Under the pieces are notes generated by a model. The model worked only from the letters and a program-made list of their open reading frames with translations. It had not been told where the DNA came from and did not search any database. Positions 18,651 through 27,558 of a stretch of DNA of 64,000 bases are shown here, piece after piece. The DNA comes from Sphingobacteriaceae bacterium. Its GTDB lineage: Bacteria; Bacteroidota; Bacteroidia; B-17B0; Aurantibacillaceae. The number at the start of each line of letters is the position of its first letter. Position 1 is the stretch's first letter. The stretch lies in the NCBI GenBank assembly GCA_947480015.1, contig CANKBS010000003.1, positions 1 to 64,000 on the forward strand, read 5' to 3'. The position numbers and the translations under genes are program-made.

Positions 18651-18686
18651 AGTTGAGTTGAAGCATTAAATAAGTTAAAATTTGGG

Positions 18687-19310
18687 TTAAAGCGCCTCGC
18701 TCACCACTTCTTTTACATCATTGGGCAGCAGTCGTTTTAATAATGCTTCAATGCCGGCTTTTAAGGTAAGGGTGCTACTTGGGCAGCCACTGCAACTCCC
18801 ACGCATTTGAACCGTTACCACGCCATCTTTTAATTCTTTAAAGGTAATGAGGCCTCCATCCTGCTCTACAGCCGGGCGAATGTACTGTTCAAGTACTTCA
18901 ATGATCTTATTTTCTACATCGTTACCCGGAGCAACGTGTTGGGTGTTGATTGAAACGGTTTCTTTAAAGGAAGAATCTTTAGCAACAACTTGTTCAGGTA
19001 ATTTGTTAATGATGGCATTTCCTTTGTTAAGATAATCGGTTATGAATACGCGCAATTCGTCGCGAATTTCTTCCCAAATAACCGAATCAACTTTAGTAAT
19101 TGTTATATAGTTAGAAGATACAAAGAGTCGCTGTACAAATGGAAACTGAAATAATTTTTGTGCAATGGGTGCATCTTTAGCCTCAGCAGCTGACTGATAT
19201 TCGGCTGTAGCGCCACTTACGAGCAATAATTTATTTGCTACAAATTTGATGCTGGAAGGATTTGGTGTTTCTTCCGCGTAAATGATATAGGGAATGTCTT
19301 GTAAATTCAT
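18687..19310 (-). CDS. NifU-like iron-sulfur scaffold (Nfu)
   Basis: The 207 residues hold the two Nfu domains. An N-terminal Nfu_N domain starts 'IIYAEETPNPSSIKFVANK' (about 9-95), and a C-terminal NifU domain (about 133-205) carries the cluster-binding GSCSGCPSS motif with C173 and C176 inside 'RPAVEQDGGLITFKEL…MRGSCSGCPSSTLTLK'. Nfu proteins carry 4Fe-4S clusters to target enzymes in the cytoplasm. The domain order matches mitochondrial and Bacteroidota Nfu. suf genes are not in the window. Confidence 0.92.
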   Translation of the reverse strand: MNLQDIPYIIYAEETPNPSSIKFVANKLLLVSGATAEYQSAAEAKDAPIAQKLFQFPFVQRLFVSSNYITITKVDSVIWEEIRDELRVFITDYLNKGNAIINKLPEQVVAKDSSFKETVSINTQHVAPGNDVENKIIEVLEQYIRPAVEQDGGLITFKELKDGVVTVQMRGSCSGCPSSTLTLKAGIEALLKRLLPNDVKEVVSEAL

Positions 19311-19391
19311 GATTTAAAAAAATCAAAGATACAAACTTATCGCTGAGATTAGCCGCCTTGTTTTACGATGCTTGGAAAGAAGGATGTTAAA

Positions 19392-21902
19392 TTATGCTTC
19401 GCTGTGTTTGAGGCGGTGCGCCATTACATAACGAATGTCGGCAAAGCTTATTTCGGGCGGCAAATTCCCTTTAATTGGATTTAAACCTTCTTCGTAGTTA
19501 AACATTTCGAGCGCTTTACGAATTAATTCTTGATGTTGTTTTGAAACTAATTCGCTGATATCAATCTCCCCACTTGCTATGTATGGAATTAAATGTGTTT
19601 GAATGGTGCTAATTGTATATCCCCGTTGTTTAGCAATCTCCTCTAATTTCAAACCTTGTTTAAATAAGATAAAGCTTTGCTCTTTGGTGTTTATTTTTTT
19701 TGTCTTAGCGTTGTCGCCCTCAGCCTTTTCCTTTTTTGTTTTTTTTACTTTTTTTGGTTTTAGAGCATCCATATTGCTTTGTAAATCATGCGCGAGCATG
19801 TAGGTTTTAATAAGGTCCAAAAACAGATGACCAAAGGCGGCGACTTTAGCTTCACCAAAACCTGTGATCTTTAAAAGTGCTTCCGGTGAAGTGGGTAAAA
19901 AGTTGCTGAGTTCTATCAAGGTTGCATTGGCGGCCACCATGTATATTGGCTTGTGCTCGTCATTGCAAATTTCATCACGTTGCAAAAGTAACTGTCGGTA
20001 TAATTGCGGATGTATAACCTCAGCCGACACTTTGGTGTTTTTTGCATTGGCGTATACATTGATTTTGAACTCGGGATAGACCAAATTGAGTTTTTGTTTT
20101 ACAAAATCAGAAAAAATAAATCCTTTACTGAATGATTGCATGAGCATTTGTTTCTGAAAAAAAGCATCAAACATGATTTGCAGGATGATATTAAATTCAG
20201 TGGCAGCTTCTTTGCTTTCGCTTACAAGCCTACAGGCTTTTAATTCCTGATTACATTTGTTGATTTCTGTTTCGAAATAAACCGAGGCAAGTTTGAGTCT
20301 TTCTTGTAAATCAACATCCTGCTCCAAATTACCAGCCTTATCCATCAGGTTGGTTAATTGATTTTTGAAACGTTGTGATACAGCAGTAATGGAATCGAAA
20401 CGTTTAAAAAAGGACTCTAACCAAGAAATGCCCTCGGGTTTAAGGCGTGATTTATATAATTGTAAGAGTCCACCCAAATCGGATCGGTTTTGATCTAATT
20501 CAGAAAAATCAAAAAGTCCAATTAAAACGGTTTTGATGTAATTACGTTGGGATGAATAATAGATGGCACTGATTTGGTCGTCTGCCTGTCGGGTGCCGGC
20601 AAAGTTAACAATGTGATTGTCGTTAAGTAAACTGCTAGAGCTAATTTTAGAACTAAGGGTGAGTCCTTTTAAGCTTCGACATCTGCTTAAGGCAACGTAT
20701 ACTTGACCGGCGCTAAAGGATTCGGCAGCATCAATTATTAATTTATCGAAGGTGAGTCCTTGACTTTTGTGAATGGTGATAGCCCAAGCCAAACGCAGTG
20801 GGTATTGGTTGTAGGTGCCTAAAACTTCCTCGTCAATGTGTTTGGTGCTTTTATCTAGTTTATAGGCAACGTTCGTCCATGTTTCGCGACCTACTTCTAT
20901 TTCGTGACTATCTTCATCGCATTTCACTTTTATTTTTTCAGCATCCACATAAGTAACAAAACCAATTTTACCGTTGTAGTAATTTTTCTCCTGATTGTTT
21001 TTAAGGAACATAACCCGGGTTCCTTTTTTAAGAATTAGCTCGTCATCGGCCGGGAAATTTTTTTCAGAAAAACTACCCTCTACTTTGCTTTTGAATTTAA
21101 ATTCTCGTCCACTTAAAGCATTTATGTTTTTAGTGTTGATTTCATCTGCCTTGCGGTTATGGGTAGTAAGCGTGATGTTGTTTTGGTAATCCTCTTGCGT
21201 AATTGGAGATTTGTAATGCGCGTTGAGTAAAGCCAGGCTTTGGGGGTCAAGTTGATTGTTTCTGACTTTATTAAGTAATTCAATAAACGTTTGTTCACTT
21301 TGGCGATAAATTTTATCGAGTTCGATGTATACCGGTGGGTTATTACGGATAACCATACTTTCGAAAAAATAAGGACTCTGATAAAGTTGACTGAGCAATT
21401 CCCATTCTTCGCGTTGCACAACCGGTGGGAGTTGATACATATCGCCAATGAGCAGAACTTGCACCCCACCGAAAGGCAGATGCCATTTTTTACGGGTATG
21501 TTTGAGGGTCACATCTATTTGATCCAGCATATCGGCCCGCACCATACTAATTTCGTCTATTACCAGTAATTCAAGATTTCTAAAAATAGCAAGGCGTTGG
21601 GCATTGTATTTAAGAACAGACGTGTTTCTACTCATGTCCATTTCACCAGTTGATTTGAAAATCGGCAGAAAGGGCGTAAAGGGGAATTGAAAAAAGGAAT
21701 GGATGGTTGATCCACCCGCATTAATGGCTGCAACTCCTGTAGGCGCAACAACAGAGATTTGCTTGAAGGTATTTTGACGAATGTATTTTAAGAGCGTGGT
21801 TTTGCCGGTACCAGCTTTTCCAGTTAGGAAGATAAGTTGGTTTGTTCGGTTCACGAAATTTAAGGTTTGTTCGAACTTAGAATTGATATCGAGGCTTTGC
21901 AT
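19392..21902 (-). CDS. Pif1-type superfamily 1 helicase with HRDC and HTH tail
   Basis: I start at ATG 21900-21902 (MQSLDINSKFEQ), 38 codons inside the longest open frame, because the extra upstream part is not protein-like and family members begin here. Residues 28-36 are Walker A (GKAGTGKTT), 113-119 Walker B (LVIDEIS), and 'LAWAITIHKSQGLTFDKLIID' near 365-385 is the UvrD-C2/Pif1 motif. The tail adds an HRDC domain (about 630-700, 'LPTSPEALLKITGFGEAKVAAFG') and a helix-turn-helix (about 735-830, 'LKLEEIAKQRGYTISTIQTHL'). A 5'-3' DNA helicase acting on structured or stalled DNA is likely. The HRDC-HTH tail is borrowed from the RecQ layout. Confidence 0.85.
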   Translation of the reverse strand: MQSLDINSKFEQTLNFVNRTNQLIFLTGKAGTGKTTLLKYIRQNTFKQISVVAPTGVAAINAGGSTIHSFFQFPFTPFLPIFKSTGEMDMSRNTSVLKYNAQRLAIFRNLELLVIDEISMVRADMLDQIDVTLKHTRKKWHLPFGGVQVLLIGDMYQLPPVVQREEWELLSQLYQSPYFFESMVIRNNPPVYIELDKIYRQSEQTFIELLNKVRNNQLDPQSLALLNAHYKSPITQEDYQNNITLTTHNRKADEINTKNINALSGREFKFKSKVEGSFSEKNFPADDELILKKGTRVMFLKNNQEKNYYNGKIGFVTYVDAEKIKVKCDEDSHEIEVGRETWTNVAYKLDKSTKHIDEEVLGTYNQYPLRLAWAITIHKSQGLTFDKLIIDAAESFSAGQVYVALSRCRSLKGLTLSSKISSSSLLNDNHIVNFAGTRQADDQISAIYYSSQRNYIKTVLIGLFDFSELDQNRSDLGGLLQLYKSRLKPEGISWLESFFKRFDSITAVSQRFKNQLTNLMDKAGNLEQDVDLQERLKLASVYFETEINKCNQELKACRLVSESKEAATEFNIILQIMFDAFFQKQMLMQSFSKGFIFSDFVKQKLNLVYPEFKINVYANAKNTKVSAEVIHPQLYRQLLLQRDEICNDEHKPIYMVAANATLIELSNFLPTSPEALLKITGFGEAKVAAFGHLFLDLIKTYMLAHDLQSNMDALKPKKVKKTKKEKAEGDNAKTKKINTKEQSFILFKQGLKLEEIAKQRGYTISTIQTHLIPYIASGEIDISELVSKQHQELIRKALEMFNYEEGLNPIKGNLPPEISFADIRYVMAHRLKHSEA

Positions 21903-22174
21903 TGGGGCACCAAGGTAAAACAAAAATAAGTGAAGCCTCGATACTGTTAGTAAAAATTTGTCACAAATAAGGTTTGAATTTAAAGGCCTGTTGGTTTTAG
22001 AAGCACGTCGAACCAAACGGGTTTATGAAAGTTATACGATTTGTTTTGTTTTTGGAAAAAAAAACGCGTGTGCTGATTGAATTGGATTTTTAGTTAAAAT
22101 TATTGGAATGATAGTGGAATTTACTATTTTTATGTATACTATTTTTTACTCCGTTAAACCAAAAATTATCGACC

Positions 22175-24991
22175 ATGAGAAAAATTTACACCAGATTTTC
22201 GTTATTGATCAGCGCGTTACTTATGCAGCATTTATTTGCGGCACAGTGCGCCACACTTACTCCGCTTGGCACATCGAGTAATTTACTTACACATATTCGA
22301 AATTCCACCAACCCGGTGGCGGCCGATAAATTATTAAATACCGTGGTATTTATTCATAGAAATAATGCAACAGCGTTTGGCGGTAGTTCGGGCATGTTAC
22401 GTTACGATGTTTCAACCAATAATGGAAGCAGTTGGGCATCGAATCAAGGTGTATTGAATCCTATAACCACAAGTTTAGGAAGGTACCCAAATGTGACCAT
22501 TTATAATCCTGCTGCCAATACCAATACAGCAAATGCATATGTGGGTTATTTGGCTGCCACTATCAACTCCATCTCTTCGGCATGGAATGGTGTGGTAAGC
22601 GGCGTGAGGAATTTAAACGGCACCGGGAATACTGAAAATTACAATCAACCAATTATCAATCCTCAATTGATTGCCCATTCGGTAGTAAAAGGCGCGCCCG
22701 GTGTTTTTTGGGCCATTGATGCGCTATTTAACGGCACTAATATTACCGGTTTAACCATTTATAAAGGCGTTTGGAATAGTTTAAGTTCAGACATCGTTTG
22801 GTCGAATAATTTTTCGGTGACACCGCCATTTAATACTGCCTATAGCGGCATTCCACAAATAGGAGATTACAACATTGCTTTCGATCCAACCGGAAACATA
22901 GGTTGGTTTAGTTTTTTAAGTCACGTATCGCCCGGAGCAACGGCATATGCCTATTACCCGGTATTTTATAAAACCACTAACGGTGGCGCTACATGGACCG
23001 GCCCCATTCAAGTTGACCTGAGTCAATTTAGTTGTATGACGAGTAATGTGCTATCACCGAATGTTCCCTCTACAAATTTTGAACACGATTTGACTGTTGA
23101 TGTGAATGGTGTGCCTCACTTATTGACGACCATTTGCAACGGTACCAATGCCTATTCAGTTATCTACACGCAATGGCATCATATGTTTGACATCACACAA
23201 AAAAATGGTTTATGGGTAGCGAATGATTTAGCGAATGTTTTAGCGGGACGTGCAACTTGGGGACTCACGCCAAATGCAGTGTCACAGGACATGGCACCGC
23301 AAGCAACACGAAGTGCAGATGGCACAAAATTATTTTTTACATGGACCGATAATAGCGCCTACACCTTAGGTGCAGCAAATACGAGTCCGAATTTATATGG
23401 AAAGGCTTATAATGTTACAACCAATACTTGGACGCAGATAAAGGAATTCACATCCTGCAATATTGGTACTGCAGGCAAAATGATTTTTCCGCATGTGGCT
23501 CCAGAAGTGCTAGAGCCAAGTTTAAACGTATATAAACTTGCGCCGGTTTACGGAGAATTTTCGGTACCGACTGATCCCGTACAAATTGCAAATTTTAATT
23601 TTCTGGATAACATCACTTTTTCTGCTTCTGAATTTACCGTTGCCTCGCCGGTAGCTACCATAAACATTGTGCCCGGACCAACGGTTTTATTTTGTCCGAA
23701 TAGCACTGTGAATATTAGTGTAGGCGGCGCACCGGGTCAGCTTATTTGGAGTACAGGCTCTACAGTTAGTCCACTTCCAATTACAACCGGAAGTATAAGC
23801 ACCTATTCGGTAATTGCTCAGGTAGGCTGTAACATAGGCACCGCCAGTGTTACCGTAAATACAGTGAGTGTTAATGCAAGCTCAAGTAGTTCGAGTATTT
23901 GTGTTGGTGGCTCCTTAACACTTAGCGCCAGTGGTTCGGCAACAGGTTATACGTGGACGCCAGCCAATTTAACCGGCACCAGTGTTACCGTATATCCTAC
24001 ACTTAATACCCTTACTTTAAGTGGAGGCGGCAGTGGAGGTTGCACGGTAACACAAACTTTGGGCATTGTGATTATGCCATTACCAACCTTAACTTTAGTA
24101 GGTACTAATACGATTTGTGCAGGAACTAGTTTAACCCAAACTGTAAGTGGTGCTTTGAGCTATACTTGGAATACCGGGGCCACAGGTGCAACATTTACCG
24201 ACACACCAATGATTAACACAGGCTATACCGTTACGGGAAGTGATGTGAATCAATGTTTAAACACTGGCACTATAATGGTTACAGTAAAACAATCTCCCAC
24301 AGTAACGATTATTAGTACGCAAACAGCGGTTTGTGCTGGGCAATCGTTAACGCTTACGGCAACGGGTGCCAGCACGTATTCATGGAATGGCACCGCCGGT
24401 CTAGCCACAACATCCTTTACCCCTTCAACTAATACCACATACACCTTAATTGGTGTTGCTACTAATCTTTGCCAAAACAGCAAAACACTGGCGGTTGTGG
24501 TTTATTCCTTGCCGGTAATTACTGTTGTGCCAACTAAAACAGTATTTTGTAAAGGAGAAAAAACAAAATTAACAGCTGTTGGGGCCCTTAGTTATACCTG
24601 GGTTGCCGAAGGAGCGTTATCGCCAAATGTCAGTGTTTCACCAACCATCACCTCAACTTATACCGTATTGGCAATGAGCAGCGATGGTTGCAGTAACTCA
24701 ACTGTTTATACCCTGCAGGTTTCAGCTTGTTTAGGTATCGACCATAATTCTATAAATGAAAAAGGTGTTTTGATTTATCCGAATCCCAGTGATGGGGTGT
24801 TTATCATAAAAGCCAACAAGGCCATGAAAATTAGCATCATCAATGAACTAGGACAAACTGTAAGAAATCTTGATTTAAATGAAGATAATAATTATGAGCA
24901 AAGCGTTATGGATTTACCTGCAGGAATTTATTTCACAAGTTGTTCGGATGAATTAAACAGTTTTGTGCGAAAAATCATTATTACAAAATAA
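22175..24991 (+). CDS. T9SS type A sorting-domain protein with five Ig-like repeats (938 aa)
   Basis: Signal peptide about 1-23 (…LISALLMQHLFAAQ). Residues about 25-490 resemble a sialidase/BNR-like propeller ('NNGSSWASNQG', 'TTNGGATWTGPIQVD' Asp-box-like pieces), without catalytic residues I can assign. About 500-860 are five PKD/Ig-like repeats, each opening with a Cys (FCPNS, ICVGG, ICAGT, VCAGQ, FCKGE) and closing with another (GCNIG, GCTVT, QCLNT, LCQNS, GCSNS). The last 70 residues are a canonical type A signal ('IYPNPSDGVFIIKA…GIYFTS…RKIIITK'). It should be exported through T9SS and displayed or released. It is monocistronic, ended by a strong terminator. Confidence 0.88.
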   Translation: MRKIYTRFSLLISALLMQHLFAAQCATLTPLGTSSNLLTHIRNSTNPVAADKLLNTVVFIHRNNATAFGGSSGMLRYDVSTNNGSSWASNQGVLNPITTSLGRYPNVTIYNPAANTNTANAYVGYLAATINSISSAWNGVVSGVRNLNGTGNTENYNQPIINPQLIAHSVVKGAPGVFWAIDALFNGTNITGLTIYKGVWNSLSSDIVWSNNFSVTPPFNTAYSGIPQIGDYNIAFDPTGNIGWFSFLSHVSPGATAYAYYPVFYKTTNGGATWTGPIQVDLSQFSCMTSNVLSPNVPSTNFEHDLTVDVNGVPHLLTTICNGTNAYSVIYTQWHHMFDITQKNGLWVANDLANVLAGRATWGLTPNAVSQDMAPQATRSADGTKLFFTWTDNSAYTLGAANTSPNLYGKAYNVTTNTWTQIKEFTSCNIGTAGKMIFPHVAPEVLEPSLNVYKLAPVYGEFSVPTDPVQIANFNFLDNITFSASEFTVASPVATINIVPGPTVLFCPNSTVNISVGGAPGQLIWSTGSTVSPLPITTGSISTYSVIAQVGCNIGTASVTVNTVSVNASSSSSSICVGGSLTLSASGSATGYTWTPANLTGTSVTVYPTLNTLTLSGGGSGGCTVTQTLGIVIMPLPTLTLVGTNTICAGTSLTQTVSGALSYTWNTGATGATFTDTPMINTGYTVTGSDVNQCLNTGTIMVTVKQSPTVTIISTQTAVCAGQSLTLTATGASTYSWNGTAGLATTSFTPSTNTTYTLIGVATNLCQNSKTLAVVVYSLPVITVVPTKTVFCKGEKTKLTAVGALSYTWVAEGALSPNVSVSPTITSTYTVLAMSSDGCSNSTVYTLQVSACLGIDHNSINEKGVLIYPNPSDGVFIIKANKAMKISIINELGQTVRNLDLNEDNNYEQSVMDLPAGIYFTSCSDELNSFVRKIIITK

Positions 24992-25014
24992 TGCAGTGTT
25001 TTCAATACTTAGAA

Positions 25015-25048
25015 AGAGGGTTTCTATTCAGAATCCCTCTTTTTTTTT
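25015..25048 (+). terminator. Intrinsic terminator after the T9SS-substrate gene
   Basis: Stem AGAGGG (25015-25020) pairs with CCCTCT (25035-25040), extended inward by TTCT/AGAA around one T-T mismatch, and is followed by eight T (25041-25048). It lies 23 bases after the stop codon. Confidence 0.9.
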
Positions 25049-25066
25049 AAATACTTGTTTAATAAA

Positions 25067-25097
25067 TTTCACTAAAATGATTAAAAATTTATCTTTG
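25067..25097 (+). promoter_or_regulatory. Housekeeping promoter for yebC-recJ
   Basis: TTTC (25067-25070), exactly 19 bases, TATCTTTG (25090-25097): a close match to TTTG-N19-TAnnTTTG, 25 bases before the yebC ATG and just past the terminator of the preceding gene. Confidence 0.65.
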
Positions 25098-25122
25098 TAT
25101 ACTTAATTGAACAGAAAAAGAG

Positions 25123-25836
25123 ATGGGACGTATATTTCAAACACGCAAAGCAACCATGTTTAAACGCTACGCCAAAATGGCAAAAGCGTTCACAAAAATA
25201 GGCCGTGAAATTGTTATTGCCGTAAAGGCAGGAGGACCTCACCCGGAAGGAAATCCTCGTTTAAGAATGATTATGCAAAATGCCAAGGCAATTAATATGC
25301 CTAAGGTAAATGTTGAATCGGCCATTAAACGTGCGAGTGAAAAAGACTCCGGAAGTTATGAAGAAGTTATTTATGAAGGCTACGCGCCACACGGTGTGCC
25401 GGTTTTGGTAGAATGTACCAGTAATAATCCAACCCGAACTGTTGCCAGTGTGCGTTTATATTTTAATCGCGCTAATGGTGCATTGGGTACTAACGGTTCG
25501 GTGAGTTTTATGTTTGACCATGTGGTGTTATTTAAAATTGATGCGGCAGGCTTAAACAAGGATGACATGGAACTTGAATTGATTGATTTTGGTTTGGAAG
25601 ATATTAATCATGATGAAGAGCATAATCAATTTATCATTCAAACGCAATTCACCGATTTTGGAAAGATGCAATCGGCCCTAGAAGAACGTAAAATAAACGT
25701 TTTAGAAACCAGTAAAATATATGTCCCTACGACTACCAAAGAGCTCAGTCCCGAACACGAAGCCGAGGTAATGGCCATGATTGAAAAAATGGAAGAGGAC
25801 GATGATATTGAAGCCGTTTACCACAACATTGCTTAA
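25123..25836 (+). CDS. YebC/PmpR family regulator / translation factor
   Basis: The 237-residue length and layout are those of the YebC/PmpR/TACO1 family: 'FKRYAKMAKAFTKIGREIVIAVKAGG' in the first helical domain, 'NVESAIKRASEK' near 65-76, and 'EVIYEGYAPHGVPVLVECTSNNPTRTVASVR' near 85-115, followed by the acidic C-terminal domains. Members are cytoplasmic; they were described as DNA-binding regulators, and some act on ribosomes at proline-rich stretches. The family opening normally reads 'KWANIK'; here it is 'RIFQTRKATMFKRYAKM', as in other Bacteroidota. recJ starts 6 bases after its stop, so the two are co-transcribed. Confidence 0.93.
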   Translation: MGRIFQTRKATMFKRYAKMAKAFTKIGREIVIAVKAGGPHPEGNPRLRMIMQNAKAINMPKVNVESAIKRASEKDSGSYEEVIYEGYAPHGVPVLVECTSNNPTRTVASVRLYFNRANGALGTNGSVSFMFDHVVLFKIDAAGLNKDDMELELIDFGLEDINHDEEHNQFIIQTQFTDFGKMQSALEERKINVLETSKIYVPTTTKELSPEHEAEVMAMIEKMEEDDDIEAVYHNIA

Positions 25837-25842
25837 GTCAAT

Positions 25843-27558
25843 TTGGAAAAGCAATGGAGGATAATTGAACCTGGAGGTTCTGCGATTTCGAAAGAATTAC
25901 AGGAACAGTTACATGTTGATCGTATAGTTGCACGCTTATTAAAGCACCGACAAATTCTGGATTACGATGCCGCTAAAAAATTTTTCCGACCGGAATTAAA
26001 TCAATTACATGATCCTTTTTTAATGAAGGGTATGCGTGTTGCCATTGATCGTATAAATACCGCCATTACTAAAAATGAGAAGGTACTGATTTTTGGTGAT
26101 TACGATGTTGACGGTACTACAGCAGTTAGTTTAGTTTACAGTTTTTTTAAAGATCACATTCAAAATATCGATTACTACATTCCAGACCGTTATTTAGAAG
26201 GTTATGGCATTTCATTTAAGGGCATTGATTTTGCAACGGAGAATAATTTTGCATTAATTATTGCTTTGGATTGTGGCATTAAAGCCATTGATAAAATTGA
26301 TTACGCTAATCAAAAAAATGTCGATTTTATTATTTGTGATCATCACTTGCCGGGAAGCGATTTGCCAAAGGCTGTGGCAATATTAGATCAGAAACAAGAA
26401 GACTGCCCCTACCCTTATAAAGAATTGAGCGGTGCCGGCATTGGCTTTAAATTAATTCAGGCTTTTTCACTTGATAAAAATTTAGCTTTAGAAAACTGTT
26501 ACAATTATTTGGATTTGGTTGTTGTAAGTATTGCGGCCGATATTGTACCCATAACAGGCGAAAACCGGGTAATGGCTCATTATGGCTTAGAACAAATCAA
26601 TGCTAATCCTCGTCCGGGAATAAAAGCACTGCTAAATATTAACCAACAAAAAAATCCGGCTAATATCAGTACGTTGGTGTTTACTTTAGGTCCGCGCATT
26701 AACGCTGCCGGCCGCATTGAACACGGCAGCAAGGCTGTTGAGTTATTAAGTTGTGAAGATGATGCCCTGGCTACAGAATTTGCTAGTGCCATTAACGATA
26801 CCAATACTCAACGAAAAGATCTTGATATGGGTACGACTACTGAAGCGCTTTCGATATTAGACAATGATATTTTAACTGCCACAAAAAAAACAACGGTTTT
26901 ATTTAATGAGAACTGGCACAAAGGTGTGATTGGCATTGTGGCCTCACGCTTAATTGAAAAATATTACAGGCCAACTATTATCTTAACCGAGAGTGATGGT
27001 AAAGTGAGTGGCAGTGCGCGGAGTGTGCGTGAATACGATATTTACAGTGCCATTGAAAAATGCGCTGATTTGTTGGAACAGTTTGGGGGACATAAATTTG
27101 CAGCCGGGTTAACACTTAAAAAAGAAAATGTAAAAGCCTTTCAGGATAAATTTGAATCGGTGGTTGCTGAATCCATTACCTCCGATCAGTTAACACCTAA
27201 AATTGAAATAGATGTTGAAATTGAATTGCATGAAATAAGCGATAAGCTTTTACGGATTCTTAAACAATTTGCGCCACATGGCCCTGAGAATATGAGTCCG
27301 GTTTTTTGTGCCAGAGCCTTGTTTGACATGGGTTGGGGACAGGTGTTTGGCAACAATCATTTGAAATTAGAATTATTTCAAAAATCAAATCCCAACATTC
27401 GATTTCAAGCCATTGCTTTTGACAAAGGCGATTATATTACTTTTTTTCAAAGAAAAACACCCATGGATATTATTTTCAAAATTCAAGAAAATGAATTCAA
27501 GGGAGTAAGCACCATTCAATTGGTGATAGAAGATTTCAGGATCAGCGAAAAAAATTAA
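25843..27558 (+). CDS. recJ: Single-stranded-DNA-specific exonuclease RecJ
   Basis: RecJ degrades single-stranded DNA 5' to 3' in recombination and repair. Its DHH-family motifs are intact: FGDYDVDGTTA at 84-94, 'ALDCGIKAID' at 141-150, CDHHLPG at 165-171, 'SIAADIVPITGENR' further on, and the DHHA1 signature 'SGSARSVREYD…QFGGHKFAAGLTLK'. The 571-residue length is usual. The only plausible start is TTG 25843-25845, because the next in-frame ATGs lie at the DHH domain edge. It follows yebC by 6 bases. Its stop overlaps the stop of the convergent MATE gene through a shared TTAA. Confidence 0.94.
   Translation: MEKQWRIIEPGGSAISKELQEQLHVDRIVARLLKHRQILDYDAAKKFFRPELNQLHDPFLMKGMRVAIDRINTAITKNEKVLIFGDYDVDGTTAVSLVYSFFKDHIQNIDYYIPDRYLEGYGISFKGIDFATENNFALIIALDCGIKAIDKIDYANQKNVDFIICDHHLPGSDLPKAVAILDQKQEDCPYPYKELSGAGIGFKLIQAFSLDKNLALENCYNYLDLVVVSIAADIVPITGENRVMAHYGLEQINANPRPGIKALLNINQQKNPANISTLVFTLGPRINAAGRIEHGSKAVELLSCEDDALATEFASAINDTNTQRKDLDMGTTTEALSILDNDILTATKKTTVLFNENWHKGVIGIVASRLIEKYYRPTIILTESDGKVSGSARSVREYDIYSAIEKCADLLEQFGGHKFAAGLTLKKENVKAFQDKFESVVAESITSDQLTPKIEIDVEIELHEISDKLLRILKQFAPHGPENMSPVFCARALFDMGWGQVFGNNHLKLELFQKSNPNIRFQAIAFDKGDYITFFQRKTPMDIIFKIQENEFKGVSTIQLVIEDFRISEKN

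Noticed and set aside
21122-21569. Frames of 115 (minus) and 92 (plus) residues inside the helicase gene
   Set aside because: Both fall within the helicase's conserved motor region in other frames and have no independent support.
21903-22016. Upstream extension of the helicase to 22016
   Set aside because: The added 38 residues are not conserved-looking, and the ATG at 21900-21902 begins exactly where related proteins start, before the first helix of the Walker A domain.
25843-25860. Possible missing ATG or frameshift at the recJ start
   Set aside because: A TTG start 6 bases after yebC gives a complete RecJ N-terminus; no frameshift is needed.
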